DNA of 32,799 nucleotides from a candidate division FCPU426 bacterium (GTDB taxonomy: Bacteria > Oederibacteriota > JAAXVQ01 > JAUVAV01), in assembly GCA_016929575.1 (NCBI GenBank), contig JAFGIQ010000291.1, positions 1 to 32,799 on the forward strand, written 5' to 3'. Positions 1 to 8,154 of the stretch are shown piece by piece (the first letter of the stretch is position 1; every line of letters begins with the position of its first letter). Made by a program: the position numbers and the translations under genes. The notes beneath the pieces are model-generated. The model was not told the DNA's origin. It searched no databases and worked only from the letters and a program-made list of their open reading frames with translations.

Positions 1-85
1 ACCTGATTTATTAGGATCAGCCAACCGGCTGTCCTTGATTGTTCATTTCCCTTGGGCTTGAGGTCACTGTCGCTGAAAAAACGGG

Positions 86-181
86 TGGGACACAATACTT
101 ATTAGAGCTATTTTGACAGACCTCATACAAACAATAATATTTTCACAATCCTCAAATAAAAGGATTAAGTATTGCGTCCCG
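86..181. repeat. MITE/REP-like inverted repeat element, copy 1
   Basis: The left end TGGGACACAATACTTA (86-101) is matched in inverse by TTAAGTATTGCGTCCC (165-180). The interior is AT-rich. It resembles the interior of the copy at 10518-10616 (both run TTA-TAGA-CT-TTTTG just inside the left end), so the two look like copies of one element of about 97 bp. It lies about 13 nt beyond the stop codon of the minus-strand gene at 195-758. No transposase is encoded; a non-autonomous element moved by a REP-associated (Y1) transposase elsewhere is an inference. Confidence 0.75.
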
Positions 182-194
182 GAAAATATGTGCC

Positions 195-758
195 TCAATC
201 CCAGATAATCCCATATTCACAAAATGTGTCTCCCCGGCGCTGGCAAAAATTATGGAAGGTTTTTGTATTTTTGGCCCCGGCCAGCCTGGCCCCTTCGGCC
301 AAATAAGACAGGTGGTTAATCTCATGGTATTCGGGAATGTCCGGCCAACCGGCGAGATGGTAGATCATTTTGTCTTTCTTCGATTCTGCCACAGACAGTA
401 TGCCCACATTATAATAAGTGTTCCAAATCCTGGGAACCCGGTTTAAAAAGAAGGAAGGTGTGCATACTGCCAAAAATATCTTATAAACTCCGCGCAGATT
501 CACCTGGGCCGCATACCGGGCGGCTTCACGGACAATTTCCATATCACCCCGTCCAAATATCTTGTCTGCTGCTACAATGAAGTGCAAATAAGAGCTGAAA
601 TTTACCCAGGAAACATCCAAAATGTGGCGCCCGAATATCTCCTCCAGATCTTCCTTGCTTAAAACTGATTTGATTTTTACCAAGCCCTCCGGACCCCATT
701 TATTATTCACAAATTCAAGACTGGTCAACCAGCCTGACCCTTTCAGACAACCTGCCAT
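195..758 (-). CDS. Small V4R/heme-NO-binding-like domain protein (tentative)
   Basis: A 187-aa soluble protein with no signal peptide or membrane segment. The start ATG (756-758) has the ribosome site AAGGGTG just upstream on the minus strand. The C-terminal half holds two Trp-containing stretches and ends with RGDTFCEYGIIWD. That Gly-Asp-x-x-Cys-x-x-x-x-x-W ending recalls the close of V4R (4-vinyl reductase) and related TIGR02265/heme-NO-binding-like domains, which bind small ligands and often act in sensing. The N-terminal half (KIKSVLSKEDLEEIFGRHI) also fits that fold group. The family call rests on remembered motif similarity only. It stands alone on its strand, with a repeat element directly behind its stop codon. 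I am confident that it is a real gene but unsure of its function. Confidence 0.7.
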   Translation of the reverse strand: MAGCLKGSGWLTSLEFVNNKWGPEGLVKIKSVLSKEDLEEIFGRHILDVSWVNFSSYLHFIVAADKIFGRGDMEIVREAARYAAQVNLRGVYKIFLAVCTPSFFLNRVPRIWNTYYNVGILSVAESKKDKMIYHLAGWPDIPEYHEINHLSYLAEGARLAGAKNTKTFHNFCQRRGDTFCEYGIIWD

Positions 759-860
759 GATATCACCCTTTTACCAGCATCCAGTATCGGCATATGGCAG
801 TAATTGTATAATTCTGAAAATATTGTCTTTCGTTTTACAGCAGCAGAAGGGAAAGGAAAA

Positions 861-1052
861 GTGCGATCATTAAGTGTGGCGCTCCCGGAATTGGAAATGA
901 TAAAAAATGAATGGACAAATCAAAATGACTTGATGGAAAATATCTCTGCAATGAGCACGATATTCTTTGAAAAAAAAGGGGCGGTCCTGGATAAATATCC
1001 TCAGCTTGGAAATGGCGGACATGACATGACGTTTTGGAAAAATGGCGCTTAG
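861..1052 (+). CDS. Possible small protein of unknown function
   Basis: A 63-aa reading frame starting at GTG 861, preceded by AAAGGAAAA as a possible ribosome site. It is divergent from the gene at 195-758. An alternative start is ATG 897. The product is polar with no recognised domain (contains MENISAMSTIFFEKKGAV and ends DMTFWKNGA). The two terminator-like hairpins just downstream (1096-1182) are the best reason to think this strand is transcribed here. Opposite-strand frames of similar length overlap it, so it could be a chance frame. Confidence 0.25.
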   Translation: MRSLSVALPELEMIKNEWTNQNDLMENISAMSTIFFEKKGAVLDKYPQLGNGGHDMTFWKNGA

Positions 1053-1095
1053 GGATTGAACAAAGGAAAAAAGCAGCAAGGGGATGATATTGATC

Positions 1096-1122
1096 AAGCG
1101 GACCAAATATGGTTCGCTTTTT
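1096..1122 (+). terminator. Rho-independent terminator-like hairpin 1
   Basis: AAGCGGACC (1096-1104) pairs with GGTTCGCTT (1111-1119) across a 6-nt loop, with one G-T wobble, and a run of five T (1118-1122) follows. It could end the small frame at 861-1052, or act in the leader of the 852-aa gene that starts at 1228. Confidence 0.6.
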
Positions 1123-1153
1123 GTGTATACAACAAAAAGCATATTTAACAACG

Positions 1154-1182
1154 GCGCATTGTTTCGAAGGCAGTGCGCTTTT
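1154..1182 (+). terminator. Terminator-like hairpin 2
   Basis: GCGCATTG (1154-1161) pairs with CAGTGCGC (1171-1178) across a 9-nt loop, with one wobble, followed by TTTT (1179-1182). It lies 32 nt after the first hairpin and about 45 nt before the start codon of the 852-aa gene, so the two form a tandem array. Confidence 0.45.
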
Positions 1183-1227
1183 GCGAAATGCCTGCACAAA
1201 AAGCCATGAAAGAGAGGACGGTTTAAT

Positions 1228-3786
1228 ATGAGCAATGGTAATCAGTTTGACCCGGTGTTCAGGTTTGTGGCATTGCGCGGAGTGCAAAAAATCCGGCCTG
1301 AGGTGAGGGAAAAAATGTTTTTTGCCCGGCCGCCGTTTTCCAGCACGCCTAATCCCAGCCAGGATGTGACTTCCGAGTTTCTGCGGGAATTGAATGATAT
1401 GACGGGATCAAAAACCAAATGGCCGCAAATCAAGGATTTTGCTGCGGGTTTTGCCAGAAATAAAAAGAGTTATTTTGATCAGCCGGATTTTGAGGTGTTT
1501 GAGGAATTGTCTCGGGTGTGTGGTCAGGCCTCGGAACCATGGGATAAGGAAAAGCTCCTGGAGCAGATGGCGGATGCCGTCGGTGAGACAAGATTCAATC
1601 AAACCGTCGGCAAAAATCTCGACAACTTTGTCAGACTGTTCTATCTCCGTGATGCCCAGAGCGCCAGTGTGGCAGATGTCGCATGGGATACCCTCTGTGC
1701 TTTGTCCATGGCTCCGGCGAGTTTTCCTTCGCTTTGCGAGAGGATCATCAAGATGCTCCGGATGCTTCATGTGCTGGCGCAGAGGGAGAACGTGAACTCG
1801 CTTGCTGATTTGCAAATGACAGCGAAAGCCCTGCCCCTGGTGCCGGCGCGACTGTTTCTCCTGGCCCCCAAACCAGTCTATGTCCCCATGTCCCTGGAGA
1901 TGGAGCGTTTTCGACTAAACAACCTGCCGCTATCCCTCGATTCCCTGGGATGCCTCAGGCCGCTTGGCATCGGGGATTTAAAAATTGTGCAGCAGACCTT
2001 GAAAAAATATGAAATGAGCGAGATTGCGTATGTTGAAAATGTGATGCGGACAGAATACCGGGAAAGAAAACACCGGCGACTTGATCAAACCCAGGAGACG
2101 GTGCTGACGGAAACTGAAGCTTCGGTGCAGCAGGAAAAGGACCTGCAGACTACTGAACGGTATGAGTTGCAGCGCGAGGTATCCAACACAATAGACACGG
2201 ACACAAAATATGACAATGGTTTAACCGTCAGTGCTGCCTATGGTCCGGTGTCCGCCACGGACACCTTCAATTTTACCAGTGAGAAATCGGTGGCTGAGTC
2301 GAATGATAATTCGACCCGTTTTGCCAAGGAAATCATCGATCGCTCGATTTCGGTTATCATGGACCGCGTGCAGCGGGAGCGCACCGTGACAACCCTGCGG
2401 GAAGTGGAGGAGACCAACACCCACGGATATGACAATAAAACCGGTGAAGGCCACGTGATCGGCATTTACCGCTGGTTGAACAAGATTTATAACGCCCGCG
2501 TGGTATGTTACGGCAAACGCCTTATGTACGAATTTATCATCCCCGAGCCGGCGGCCTTTTACATCCATTCGGAAAAAAACAGGCAGCGAAACGAAGTGGC
2601 TTTTCCTCAACCTCCAGCGCCCATGAGTTTGGCGAATCCCGGACAACCACTGGCGCCGGCGGAGATCAATGAGGGCAATTATCAGCACTGGGTAACCCAG
2701 TACGGCCTTGCGGATGTCACCCCTCCCCCTGCCAAATATCAGGAGGTCTCAATCAGCCTTCACTATCCCTCAGATGAGGCGGTTCAAATCAACGCTGACC
2801 GGGTATTCAATATCTCCAGAAAAATTAAAATACCCGAGCATTTCCAGGCGATCGAAGCCACGGTTTGCGGGACAGCCAGCCCCAAGGGGAATATACCTCC
2901 GCCTCCGGATCAAAATCCGATGTGGACTGTCTGGATCGGAAAACAGGGTGTGTCCAGCAGCGACCAAAGCTGGACCATTGCGCTTGACAGCCTGGCAGAT
3001 GAAATATCAATAGTGTTGTGGCTTTATTTCTGCTGGTACTTTGCTGTGAACATCACTGTGAAATGCCAATTGTCAAAGGAGTATTTTGAACAATGGCAGT
3101 TAAAAACCTATGCGGCGATTATCAGCGCCTACAAAAAAATGGAGCTGGATTATCAAAACGCGGTGTTAGACGGCGAAAACGCCAACCGGGCCATTCGCAT
3201 TGGCGGGCGCAATCCCGAGATGAACCGTTTTTTGGAACAGCAGGAATTGAAAAAAGGCTGCCTCGGCCTGCTACGACAGGCGATATTTGACTTTGACGCC
3301 ATCAATGATCCTGCCAAGAACGGCTATCCGGAAATCGACTTGAACCCGAAAAATCTCAAATCCTCCTGCCAAGCGCAGTTTTTTGAGCAGGCGTTCGAAT
3401 GGGAGCAGATGACCTATCTGTATTATCCTTATTTCTGGGGGCGCCGGGAAAACTGGCTGGCAGCTGTGTCCATGGATGATTCTGATCCTTTATTCACCAA
3501 ATTTCTCCAGGCCGGCGCAGCCCGGGTCGTGGTGCCCGTGCGGCCTGCCTATGAAGAGGCCCTGGTTTATTATCTAACCACCGGCGAGATTTGGAACGGC
3601 GGGGAAGCGCCGTTGCTGGAGGATGACGTGTTTGTGTCGATCATTGCCGAACTTAAGGCGGAAGCAGACGTGATTGATCCCCGGGCATATACCGGTGAAG
3701 AATGGGAAGTGAGCATTCCCACCACGCTGGTATTGCTTCAGGCAGATGACCAATTGCCGGAATGGGATCCACAACAACCGGAATAA
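1228..3786 (+). CDS. Large uncharacterised protein, first gene of a coupled pair
   Basis: 852 aa, start ATG 1228 with GAGAGGA about 9 nt upstream. No signal peptide; apparently cytoplasmic. Residues about 1-270 are helical. Residues about 271-320 are charged and rich in Glu, Thr and Arg (RTEYRERKHRR, then ETVLTETEAS), probably a long helix or coiled coil. Residues about 398-448 hold a distinctive block with HVIGIYRWLNKIYNARVV and FIIPEPAAFYIHS. A beta-rich section (about 505-610) follows, then helices with GRNPEMNRFLEQQELKKG (about 661-678), and a C-terminal block with YYPYFWGRRENW (about 732) and AARVVVPVRPAYEEALVYYL. I recall large unannotated proteins in several phyla with comparable GRNP...ELKK and VVVPVRP...YYL blocks, but know no function. 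The next gene follows after 9 nt, so the two products probably work together. A structural or scaffold protein is possible but is a guess. Confidence 0.85.
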   Translation: MSNGNQFDPVFRFVALRGVQKIRPEVREKMFFARPPFSSTPNPSQDVTSEFLRELNDMTGSKTKWPQIKDFAAGFARNKKSYFDQPDFEVFEELSRVCGQASEPWDKEKLLEQMADAVGETRFNQTVGKNLDNFVRLFYLRDAQSASVADVAWDTLCALSMAPASFPSLCERIIKMLRMLHVLAQRENVNSLADLQMTAKALPLVPARLFLLAPKPVYVPMSLEMERFRLNNLPLSLDSLGCLRPLGIGDLKIVQQTLKKYEMSEIAYVENVMRTEYRERKHRRLDQTQETVLTETEASVQQEKDLQTTERYELQREVSNTIDTDTKYDNGLTVSAAYGPVSATDTFNFTSEKSVAESNDNSTRFAKEIIDRSISVIMDRVQRERTVTTLREVEETNTHGYDNKTGEGHVIGIYRWLNKIYNARVVCYGKRLMYEFIIPEPAAFYIHSEKNRQRNEVAFPQPPAPMSLANPGQPLAPAEINEGNYQHWVTQYGLADVTPPPAKYQEVSISLHYPSDEAVQINADRVFNISRKIKIPEHFQAIEATVCGTASPKGNIPPPPDQNPMWTVWIGKQGVSSSDQSWTIALDSLADEISIVLWLYFCWYFAVNITVKCQLSKEYFEQWQLKTYAAIISAYKKMELDYQNAVLDGENANRAIRIGGRNPEMNRFLEQQELKKGCLGLLRQAIFDFDAINDPAKNGYPEIDLNPKNLKSSCQAQFFEQAFEWEQMTYLYYPYFWGRRENWLAAVSMDDSDPLFTKFLQAGAARVVVPVRPAYEEALVYYLTTGEIWNGGEAPLLEDDVFVSIIAELKAEADVIDPRAYTGEEWEVSIPTTLVLLQADDQLPEWDPQQPE

Positions 3787-3795
3787 AGGTGAGAC

Positions 3796-4893
3796 ATGCC
3801 TACTATCGATCAGCTTAAAGACCAAGTGAAAACCAGCACACAATCCAGCGCCGCGAATATCGAAGCCTCAGTGGCGGTATTGCGCCAGTTGGCTGCAGAG
3901 CAGATGGAGGATATGTATACCCTGATGGACAGTGCGACATTGGCTGCCGAACAGGTTCAGGACAAACGGTTGGAAATCCTCGAACAGGGGCCCGAGGTCA
4001 GCGCTTGGGAGATTTTTTGGGATTTTTCCTTGACCTTTATACTGGAATCCCCTCTGGCAGGAAAAATCCTCCATATGTTTACCAAACATTTGTTTATCCG
4101 CCGAATCCGGGCCCATGCATTCGTAAAAGCTAGACTTATCAAGTCTATACATCCAAAAAACCGGGAATTCTTTAAGTACCTGGTCGCTGATTTGAAATCT
4201 GATTTGAAAAAAATGCATCGCTATATGAAAATATTGGGTGACGCCAATGGGTATGAGCGAGGGCCGTATCCCTATTTGGTCGCTTTGGGAAAAGCAGTCA
4301 AAGAAACCTATGAAGATCTTTCGCGTCCCTCCCCGGTTTTTGAAGCCAGCGATACTCCGGGGGTGTCGATTCTGGACATGGCGCAAACCTATCTCAGCCG
4401 GCAGAGGTTATCCATTCAACTTGAACTGGCTAACCTTGAATATGACCTGAGAACCGGGGGAATCTCGCCGGAAAAAGTAGCAGAACTGGCAGAGCAGGAG
4501 CCGCTGCAGCTGCAAGGCAGGATTGTATCCCGCCAGGAAATGAAAGATTATTTAAAACGGGTTTTTGAGCTTTTAATCTGGACCATGATGCTCTACCAGC
4601 GTCCTCTGACAGGCAAGTATGTAACCACGCCCAGGCAGGCTTTTACTTTAAAGGGCTATGTCCAACCGTCATTGATCAATTACTGGCTAAAAAGATTCTT
4701 AAATCCTGACACAGGGCAGCCTTTCTCAGAAACTCCGGCAATAAAAAGACCTGATGGCAAAATGGATTTGGAAATGGCGACCGGCGAACTGGGCAAGTAC
4801 ATGTGGAATATTGCTATGGCGGCCAAGGATAACAAGGTTTTTCTACAGTTAGCCGGGCCGCTCAGACCAAAAGAGAAACTGCTTAAGGAATAG
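3796..4893 (+). CDS. Uncharacterised helical protein, partner of the 852-aa protein
   Basis: 365 aa, start ATG 3796. The ribosome site AGGTGAG lies directly behind the previous stop codon (9-nt gap), so translation is probably coupled. The protein is nearly all helical: an amphipathic N-terminus (residues 1-65, Ala/Gln/Glu-rich), a hydrophobic stretch (about 73-100, WEIFWDFSLTFILE onward), a basic section with repeated Lys/Arg (about 100-145), and a second hydrophobic patch (about 254-268, VFELLIWTMMLYQ). These patches could be buried helices or membrane-associated hairpins; neither is a convincing transmembrane span flanked by topogenic charge. I recognise no domain. A decayed repeat element begins 7 nt after the stop codon. 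Confidence 0.82.
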   Translation: MPTIDQLKDQVKTSTQSSAANIEASVAVLRQLAAEQMEDMYTLMDSATLAAEQVQDKRLEILEQGPEVSAWEIFWDFSLTFILESPLAGKILHMFTKHLFIRRIRAHAFVKARLIKSIHPKNREFFKYLVADLKSDLKKMHRYMKILGDANGYERGPYPYLVALGKAVKETYEDLSRPSPVFEASDTPGVSILDMAQTYLSRQRLSIQLELANLEYDLRTGGISPEKVAELAEQEPLQLQGRIVSRQEMKDYLKRVFELLIWTMMLYQRPLTGKYVTTPRQAFTLKGYVQPSLINYWLKRFLNPDTGQPFSETPAIKRPDGKMDLEMATGELGKYMWNIAMAAKDNKVFLQLAGPLRPKEKLLKE

Positions 4894-4900
4894 TTGTTCC

Positions 4901-4979
4901 TGGGACACAATACTCAGTGGAGTTGTTTTAAGTAATTCAAGAGGATATAACGAGAAATATCCAATAAGTTATATGTCAA
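4901..4979. repeat. MITE/REP-like element, decayed copy
   Basis: The left end TGGGACACAATACT (4901-4914) is intact. The next 20 nt (CAGTGGAGTTGTTTT) resemble the interior of the copy at 86-181. A degenerate right end, ATAAGTTATATGTCAAC, lies near 4964-4980. The element starts 7 nt after the stop codon of the 365-aa gene. Confidence 0.55.
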
Positions 4980-5033
4980 CAGAAAGAAGGGGAAATGCCA
5001 AAGGATGCAAATCCGGAAAAAGTGGCATAAAAT

Positions 5034-5702
5034 ATGGCCCTGAATGTGCAAATGGCTGCAATTCCGCAGGGAGAAATAATGTTGCGGGACGCTAGAATAC
5101 AACGCACATGGAAAGAAAAAATATATCCTTTCCTTCTCGCCAGATATCCAGTAACCCAGAAACTATATTTTACTATTACCAAAAAATCCCCTTCTTCCCT
5201 AAAAGGTGATCAAAATCCGGTAGAAAATGTTTCGTGGAATGATGCAATGGAATTTTGCAATCTGCTTTCTCGGAAAACCGGATTAGACGAGTATTATTCC
5301 ATGAGTCATGATGGCCGAAATATCATCTGTAATTGCGAATCTGATGGCTTTAGACTCCCTTCTGAAGCCGAGTGGGAGTATGCTTGCAGAGCAGGGAATA
5401 AGGAAGTCAGATATGGCGAGCTTGACAGGATCGCCTGGTATAAAGAAAACTCAAACAGTAAAACACATGAAGTAGGGAAGAAGGAACCGAACACATGGGG
5501 ACTGTTTGATATGCTGGGAAATGTCTGGGAGTGGTGTTGGGATCTGTACGATGAGAAAGTATACGGCACCTATCGGGTTTTTCGCGGTGGCGGCTGGAAC
5601 GATCCGGCGAGAGGCTGCCTGGCTTCGAATCGCCGCCGCAGTCACCCGGAATTTCGAATCGATGACCTTGGATTCCGCCTCGCCAGATCTTTGAGAGCAT
5701 AA
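5034..5702 (+). CDS. Formylglycine-generating-enzyme-fold (SUMF1/FGE-sulfatase) protein, probably not a sulfatase activator
   Basis: 222 aa with the full series of FGE-sulfatase domain motifs: NPVENVSWNDAMEFCNLLS, FRLPSEAEWEYACRAG, NTWGLFDMLGNVWEWCWD, RVFRGGGWND and a closing GFRLAR. The domain fills the protein, with no signal peptide. In true FGEs two cysteines lie in the segment after the GG motif. Here GGGWNDPARGC aligns with Asp at the first position and Cys only at the second, so the copper-dependent oxidase pair is incomplete and an FGE reaction is unlikely. Related domains serve as binding modules or act in other oxygenase-type reactions. Start choice: ATG 5034 has a weak ribosome site, while a good one (GAAAGAAGGGG) precedes a short frame at 4995-5030 that ends 3 nt before this start. 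The short frame may couple translation, or mark an old N-terminus. No sulfatase gene is visible. Confidence 0.85.
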   Translation: MALNVQMAAIPQGEIMLRDARIQRTWKEKIYPFLLARYPVTQKLYFTITKKSPSSLKGDQNPVENVSWNDAMEFCNLLSRKTGLDEYYSMSHDGRNIICNCESDGFRLPSEAEWEYACRAGNKEVRYGELDRIAWYKENSNSKTHEVGKKEPNTWGLFDMLGNVWEWCWDLYDEKVYGTYRVFRGGGWNDPARGCLASNRRRSHPEFRIDDLGFRLARSLRA

Positions 5703-5779
5703 GCCGTGCACGAACTTGTCAGACCGCCAGTTCTGTCCGGCATCACGTTCGAGACGCCGTCCCGGGAATAGGTGTCAAT

Positions 5780-6346
5780 ATGGCAAAAGCATTGAAAGAA
5801 TATTATACAGTTGGATGTTGCGGAATTGATTGCGGGTTATGTCCGAGATTTTATACCAAAGGCGAATCTGTTTGTCCTGGATGCGGCGGAAAAAAATTCA
5901 AGGACAAGCATCCGTCGTGCGGATATCTGACTTGCTGTGTGACTGAAAAAGGCTTGGAAGTATGTTCGGAATGCAAAGAATACCCGTGCCGCCGGTTTGA
6001 TAAAGAAAGAAAAAACTATGATTCGTTTGTAACGCATGCCAGAGTATTCGCAAATCATGATTTTATTAGAAAAAACGGAATCGAAGGTTTTATTGTACAG
6101 CAAAGAATAAGAATGAATATTCTGAAAGATTGGTTGAAGAAATATGATGATGGACGTTCTAAAAGCTATTTTTGCCTCTGTTGTGCATTATTGCCATTGG
6201 ATGCATTGCGCACAGCACATAGTTTCATAGTGGACCTTGGCGGGCCATTTGATAGCAAAGAGAAAAACGCTCGACTTAAAGATAAATTGCGGGTCATGGC
6301 AGCAAAAATGAAATTAAAGCCACAATTAAATAATGCGGCAAAATGA
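5780..6346 (+). CDS. DUF3795 cysteine-rich protein
   Basis: 188 aa. The N-terminal half is packed with cysteine pairs: CCGIDCGLCPRF, CPGCGG, CGYLTCC and CSECKEYPCRRF, the pattern of DUF3795 (PF12675), a presumed metal-binding domain of unknown function common in anaerobes. The C-terminal half is helical and basic, with another CLCCALLP motif near residue 133. No signal peptide is seen. ATG 5780 has only a weak ribosome site. A second DUF3795 protein lies at 16028-16552; the two share the spacing of the CxxCxxYPC motif but little else. It follows the FGE-like gene by 77 nt and may or may not be co-transcribed. Confidence 0.85.
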   Translation: MAKALKEYYTVGCCGIDCGLCPRFYTKGESVCPGCGGKKFKDKHPSCGYLTCCVTEKGLEVCSECKEYPCRRFDKERKNYDSFVTHARVFANHDFIRKNGIEGFIVQQRIRMNILKDWLKKYDDGRSKSYFCLCCALLPLDALRTAHSFIVDLGGPFDSKEKNARLKDKLRVMAAKMKLKPQLNNAAK

Positions 6347-6462
6347 AGCATGTAGAGTGACAATGATGGGAGAACAGCCCTCCGCCCCCGTAGAATCCCC
6401 TTAAATTAGCAAGTGGCTTTGATCCTGGCCTTGCCGTCCCCGGCTATGATTGTGTTTTACAC

Positions 6463-6491
6463 TTGACACCCCATAAATAGCATTTAATAAT
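6463..6491 (+). promoter_or_regulatory. Sigma70-type promoter of fapR-fabH
   Basis: TTGACA (6463-6468), a 17-nt spacer, then AATAAT (6486-6491). Transcription would start near 6498, about 34 nt before the fapR start codon. I looked for the FapR palindrome known from Bacillus (TTAGTACC type) around it and did not find it. Confidence 0.7.
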
Positions 6492-6531
6492 ATGACAAAA
6501 TGATATAAGAAACTGATATGGCGGAGCGAGC

Positions 6532-7143
6532 ATGAACGGAAAGAGCAATTCAGAAGAAAGGCATGAACGGATAGAAACGGAAATTAAAAAAAATCCGTTC
6601 ATTTCCGATGAAGACCTGGCCACTCTCCTGCAGGTGAGCATCCATACCGTGCGGTCGGACCGGCGGAGAATGGGCATCCCGGAAGTAAGAAAAAGGGGAA
6701 AAGACATTACCCACAATCTTTTCGCCCAGTCCCGGGCTTTGTCCAATCAGGAAGTCATTGGCGAGATATTGGAAATCGAATCTGACAAAGAGGGCCTTTC
6801 TTTATTGGAAACCACCGAAGCGATGAGCTTGGAAAAAACCAAAATTGTCAGAGGGCATATCCTTTTTGCCCAGGCGAATACCATTGCCAATGCCGTGGTT
6901 GATGCAAAGATAGCCCTGACCGCGGAAGCGAAAATCGAATACATTGCGCCGGCTTATGCCGGGGACCGCATCCTCGCCAAGGCGAAAGTGGTTGGCTCAC
7001 ACAAAAGGAAAAGAGTGGTGGAAGTAGTGCTGAAGACTCAAAAAGATCTGGTATTGCATGGAACTTTCACCATCACTTGTCTCACCTATGAAGCGGCCGC
7101 CCATTTGCGGATCATCCATGAAAAGGAGTCGGGAGAAAAATGA
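6532..7143 (+). CDS. fapR: FapR-type fatty acid and phospholipid synthesis regulator
   Basis: 203 aa, slightly longer than Bacillus FapR (188 aa). Residues 5-55 form a DeoR-type helix-turn-helix (FISDEDLATLLQVSIHTVRSDRRRMGIPE). Residues about 70-195 form a hotdog thioesterase-like domain that in FapR binds malonyl-CoA (HILFAQANTIANAVVDA and IEYIAPAYAGDRILAKAKVV are typical blocks). In characterised FapR, malonyl-CoA binding releases the protein from operators of fatty acid synthesis genes, coupling lipid output to precursor supply. ATG 6532 has GGCGGAGCGAG upstream. The stop overlaps the fabH start (ATGA), so the target gene is co-transcribed. FapR is best known from Firmicutes, so its presence beside diderm markers is notable. 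Confidence 0.92.
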   Translation: MNGKSNSEERHERIETEIKKNPFISDEDLATLLQVSIHTVRSDRRRMGIPEVRKRGKDITHNLFAQSRALSNQEVIGEILEIESDKEGLSLLETTEAMSLEKTKIVRGHILFAQANTIANAVVDAKIALTAEAKIEYIAPAYAGDRILAKAKVVGSHKRKRVVEVVLKTQKDLVLHGTFTITCLTYEAAAHLRIIHEKESGEK

Positions 7144-8075
7144 CGAAGATAGGGTTGCTTTCCATCGGGGCTTTTGTTCCCGAACAAAAACTCACCAACC
7201 AGGATCTGGAGAAAATGGTCGACACTACGGACGATTGGATCGTCCAGCGCACGGGAATCCGTGAACGGCGGATTGCTCCCAAGGACATGCATGCCTCGGA
7301 TATGGCGCTGGAGGCAGCCCGAAATTGTCTGCGGGACACGGATATCACTCCGGATCTTTTCGTCGCGTCCAGCGGTACGAGTGAAAAGAGCTGCCCTTAT
7401 CAAGCCAGCATTGTCGCCAACCGGTTAAAATTAAAAAAACCGGCTTGTTTTGACATCAATGCCACTTGCTCAGGTCTGGTATACGGCCTGGCGGTCGCCA
7501 GCAGCATGATGGCCGCGGCGCAGTATCAGTATGGCCTGGTGACTGCCAGCGAAAAAATGTCCCTGTTTACAAATTATCGTGACCGGAGATCCTGTATTCT
7601 TTTCGGGGATGGCGCAGCTGCAATTCTTCTCTCGAAAGAAAACTGGGAGCATGAACTGCTTGCCGTTGAGTTGGGAAGCGATCCCGAAGGTTTCGAGTTC
7701 GTGACAATGGGAGCCCGGGAGGGAGATCCGTATTTTTGGCAGGATGGGCAAAAAATATTCCGGTTTGCGGTGAATACGATCAGCCGGCTAATCGATGCGC
7801 TGAAGGTCAAAGCCGGGCTGGAGGAACAGGATCATTTTTATATTGTTCCGCATCAGGCGAATTTAAGGATTGCGCAAGCAGTCGCCGATCGTAAGAATAT
7901 TCCTATGGACCGTTTTATTATGAATATTGAGAAATACGGCAACACCTCGTCGGCTTCCATAGGCTTGGCCTTGGAAGAAGCCTGGAGAAACAACCGCTTT
8001 AAAAAAGGCGATACTATATTTTTAATAGGATTCGGCGGCGGGTTAAGCTGGGCAGGCGCTGCCATACGATGGTGA
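7140..8075 (+). CDS. fabH: 3-oxoacyl-[ACP] synthase III (KASIII)
   Basis: 311 aa, the normal FabH length. FabH condenses acetyl-CoA (or a branched acyl-CoA) with malonyl-ACP to begin fatty acid synthesis in the cytoplasm. The catalytic triad is present: Cys110 in DINATCSGLVYGL, His238 in VPHQANLRIAQA and Asn268 in KYGNTSSASIGLAL. The N-terminal DDWIVQRTGIRERR block and the glycine-rich end (FGGGLSWAGAAIRW) are also typical. Its ATG overlaps the fapR stop by 4 nt, so translation is coupled and FapR very probably controls the operon. No plsX, fabD, fabG or acpP lies next to it, unlike the Bacillus fap operon. This copy could be the housekeeping enzyme or a specialised KASIII. Confidence 0.95.
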   Translation: MTKIGLLSIGAFVPEQKLTNQDLEKMVDTTDDWIVQRTGIRERRIAPKDMHASDMALEAARNCLRDTDITPDLFVASSGTSEKSCPYQASIVANRLKLKKPACFDINATCSGLVYGLAVASSMMAAAQYQYGLVTASEKMSLFTNYRDRRSCILFGDGAAAILLSKENWEHELLAVELGSDPEGFEFVTMGAREGDPYFWQDGQKIFRFAVNTISRLIDALKVKAGLEEQDHFYIVPHQANLRIAQAVADRKNIPMDRFIMNIEKYGNTSSASIGLALEEAWRNNRFKKGDTIFLIGFGGGLSWAGAAIRW

Positions 8076-8154
8076 TATTCTGTTTTGGGGGAATTCAGGA
8101 GTGGGGAAGTTAGGATAACATATATTAAAACCCCGATCTTGTACACTGATATCA

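Noticed and set aside
52-62. TTGGGCTTGAG match to the 42-nt repeat near 32743
   Set aside because: Only 11 bases match and the flanks do not; chance is likely.
6440-6531. FapR operator
   Set aside because: No TTAGTACC-type palindrome was found around the fapR promoter.
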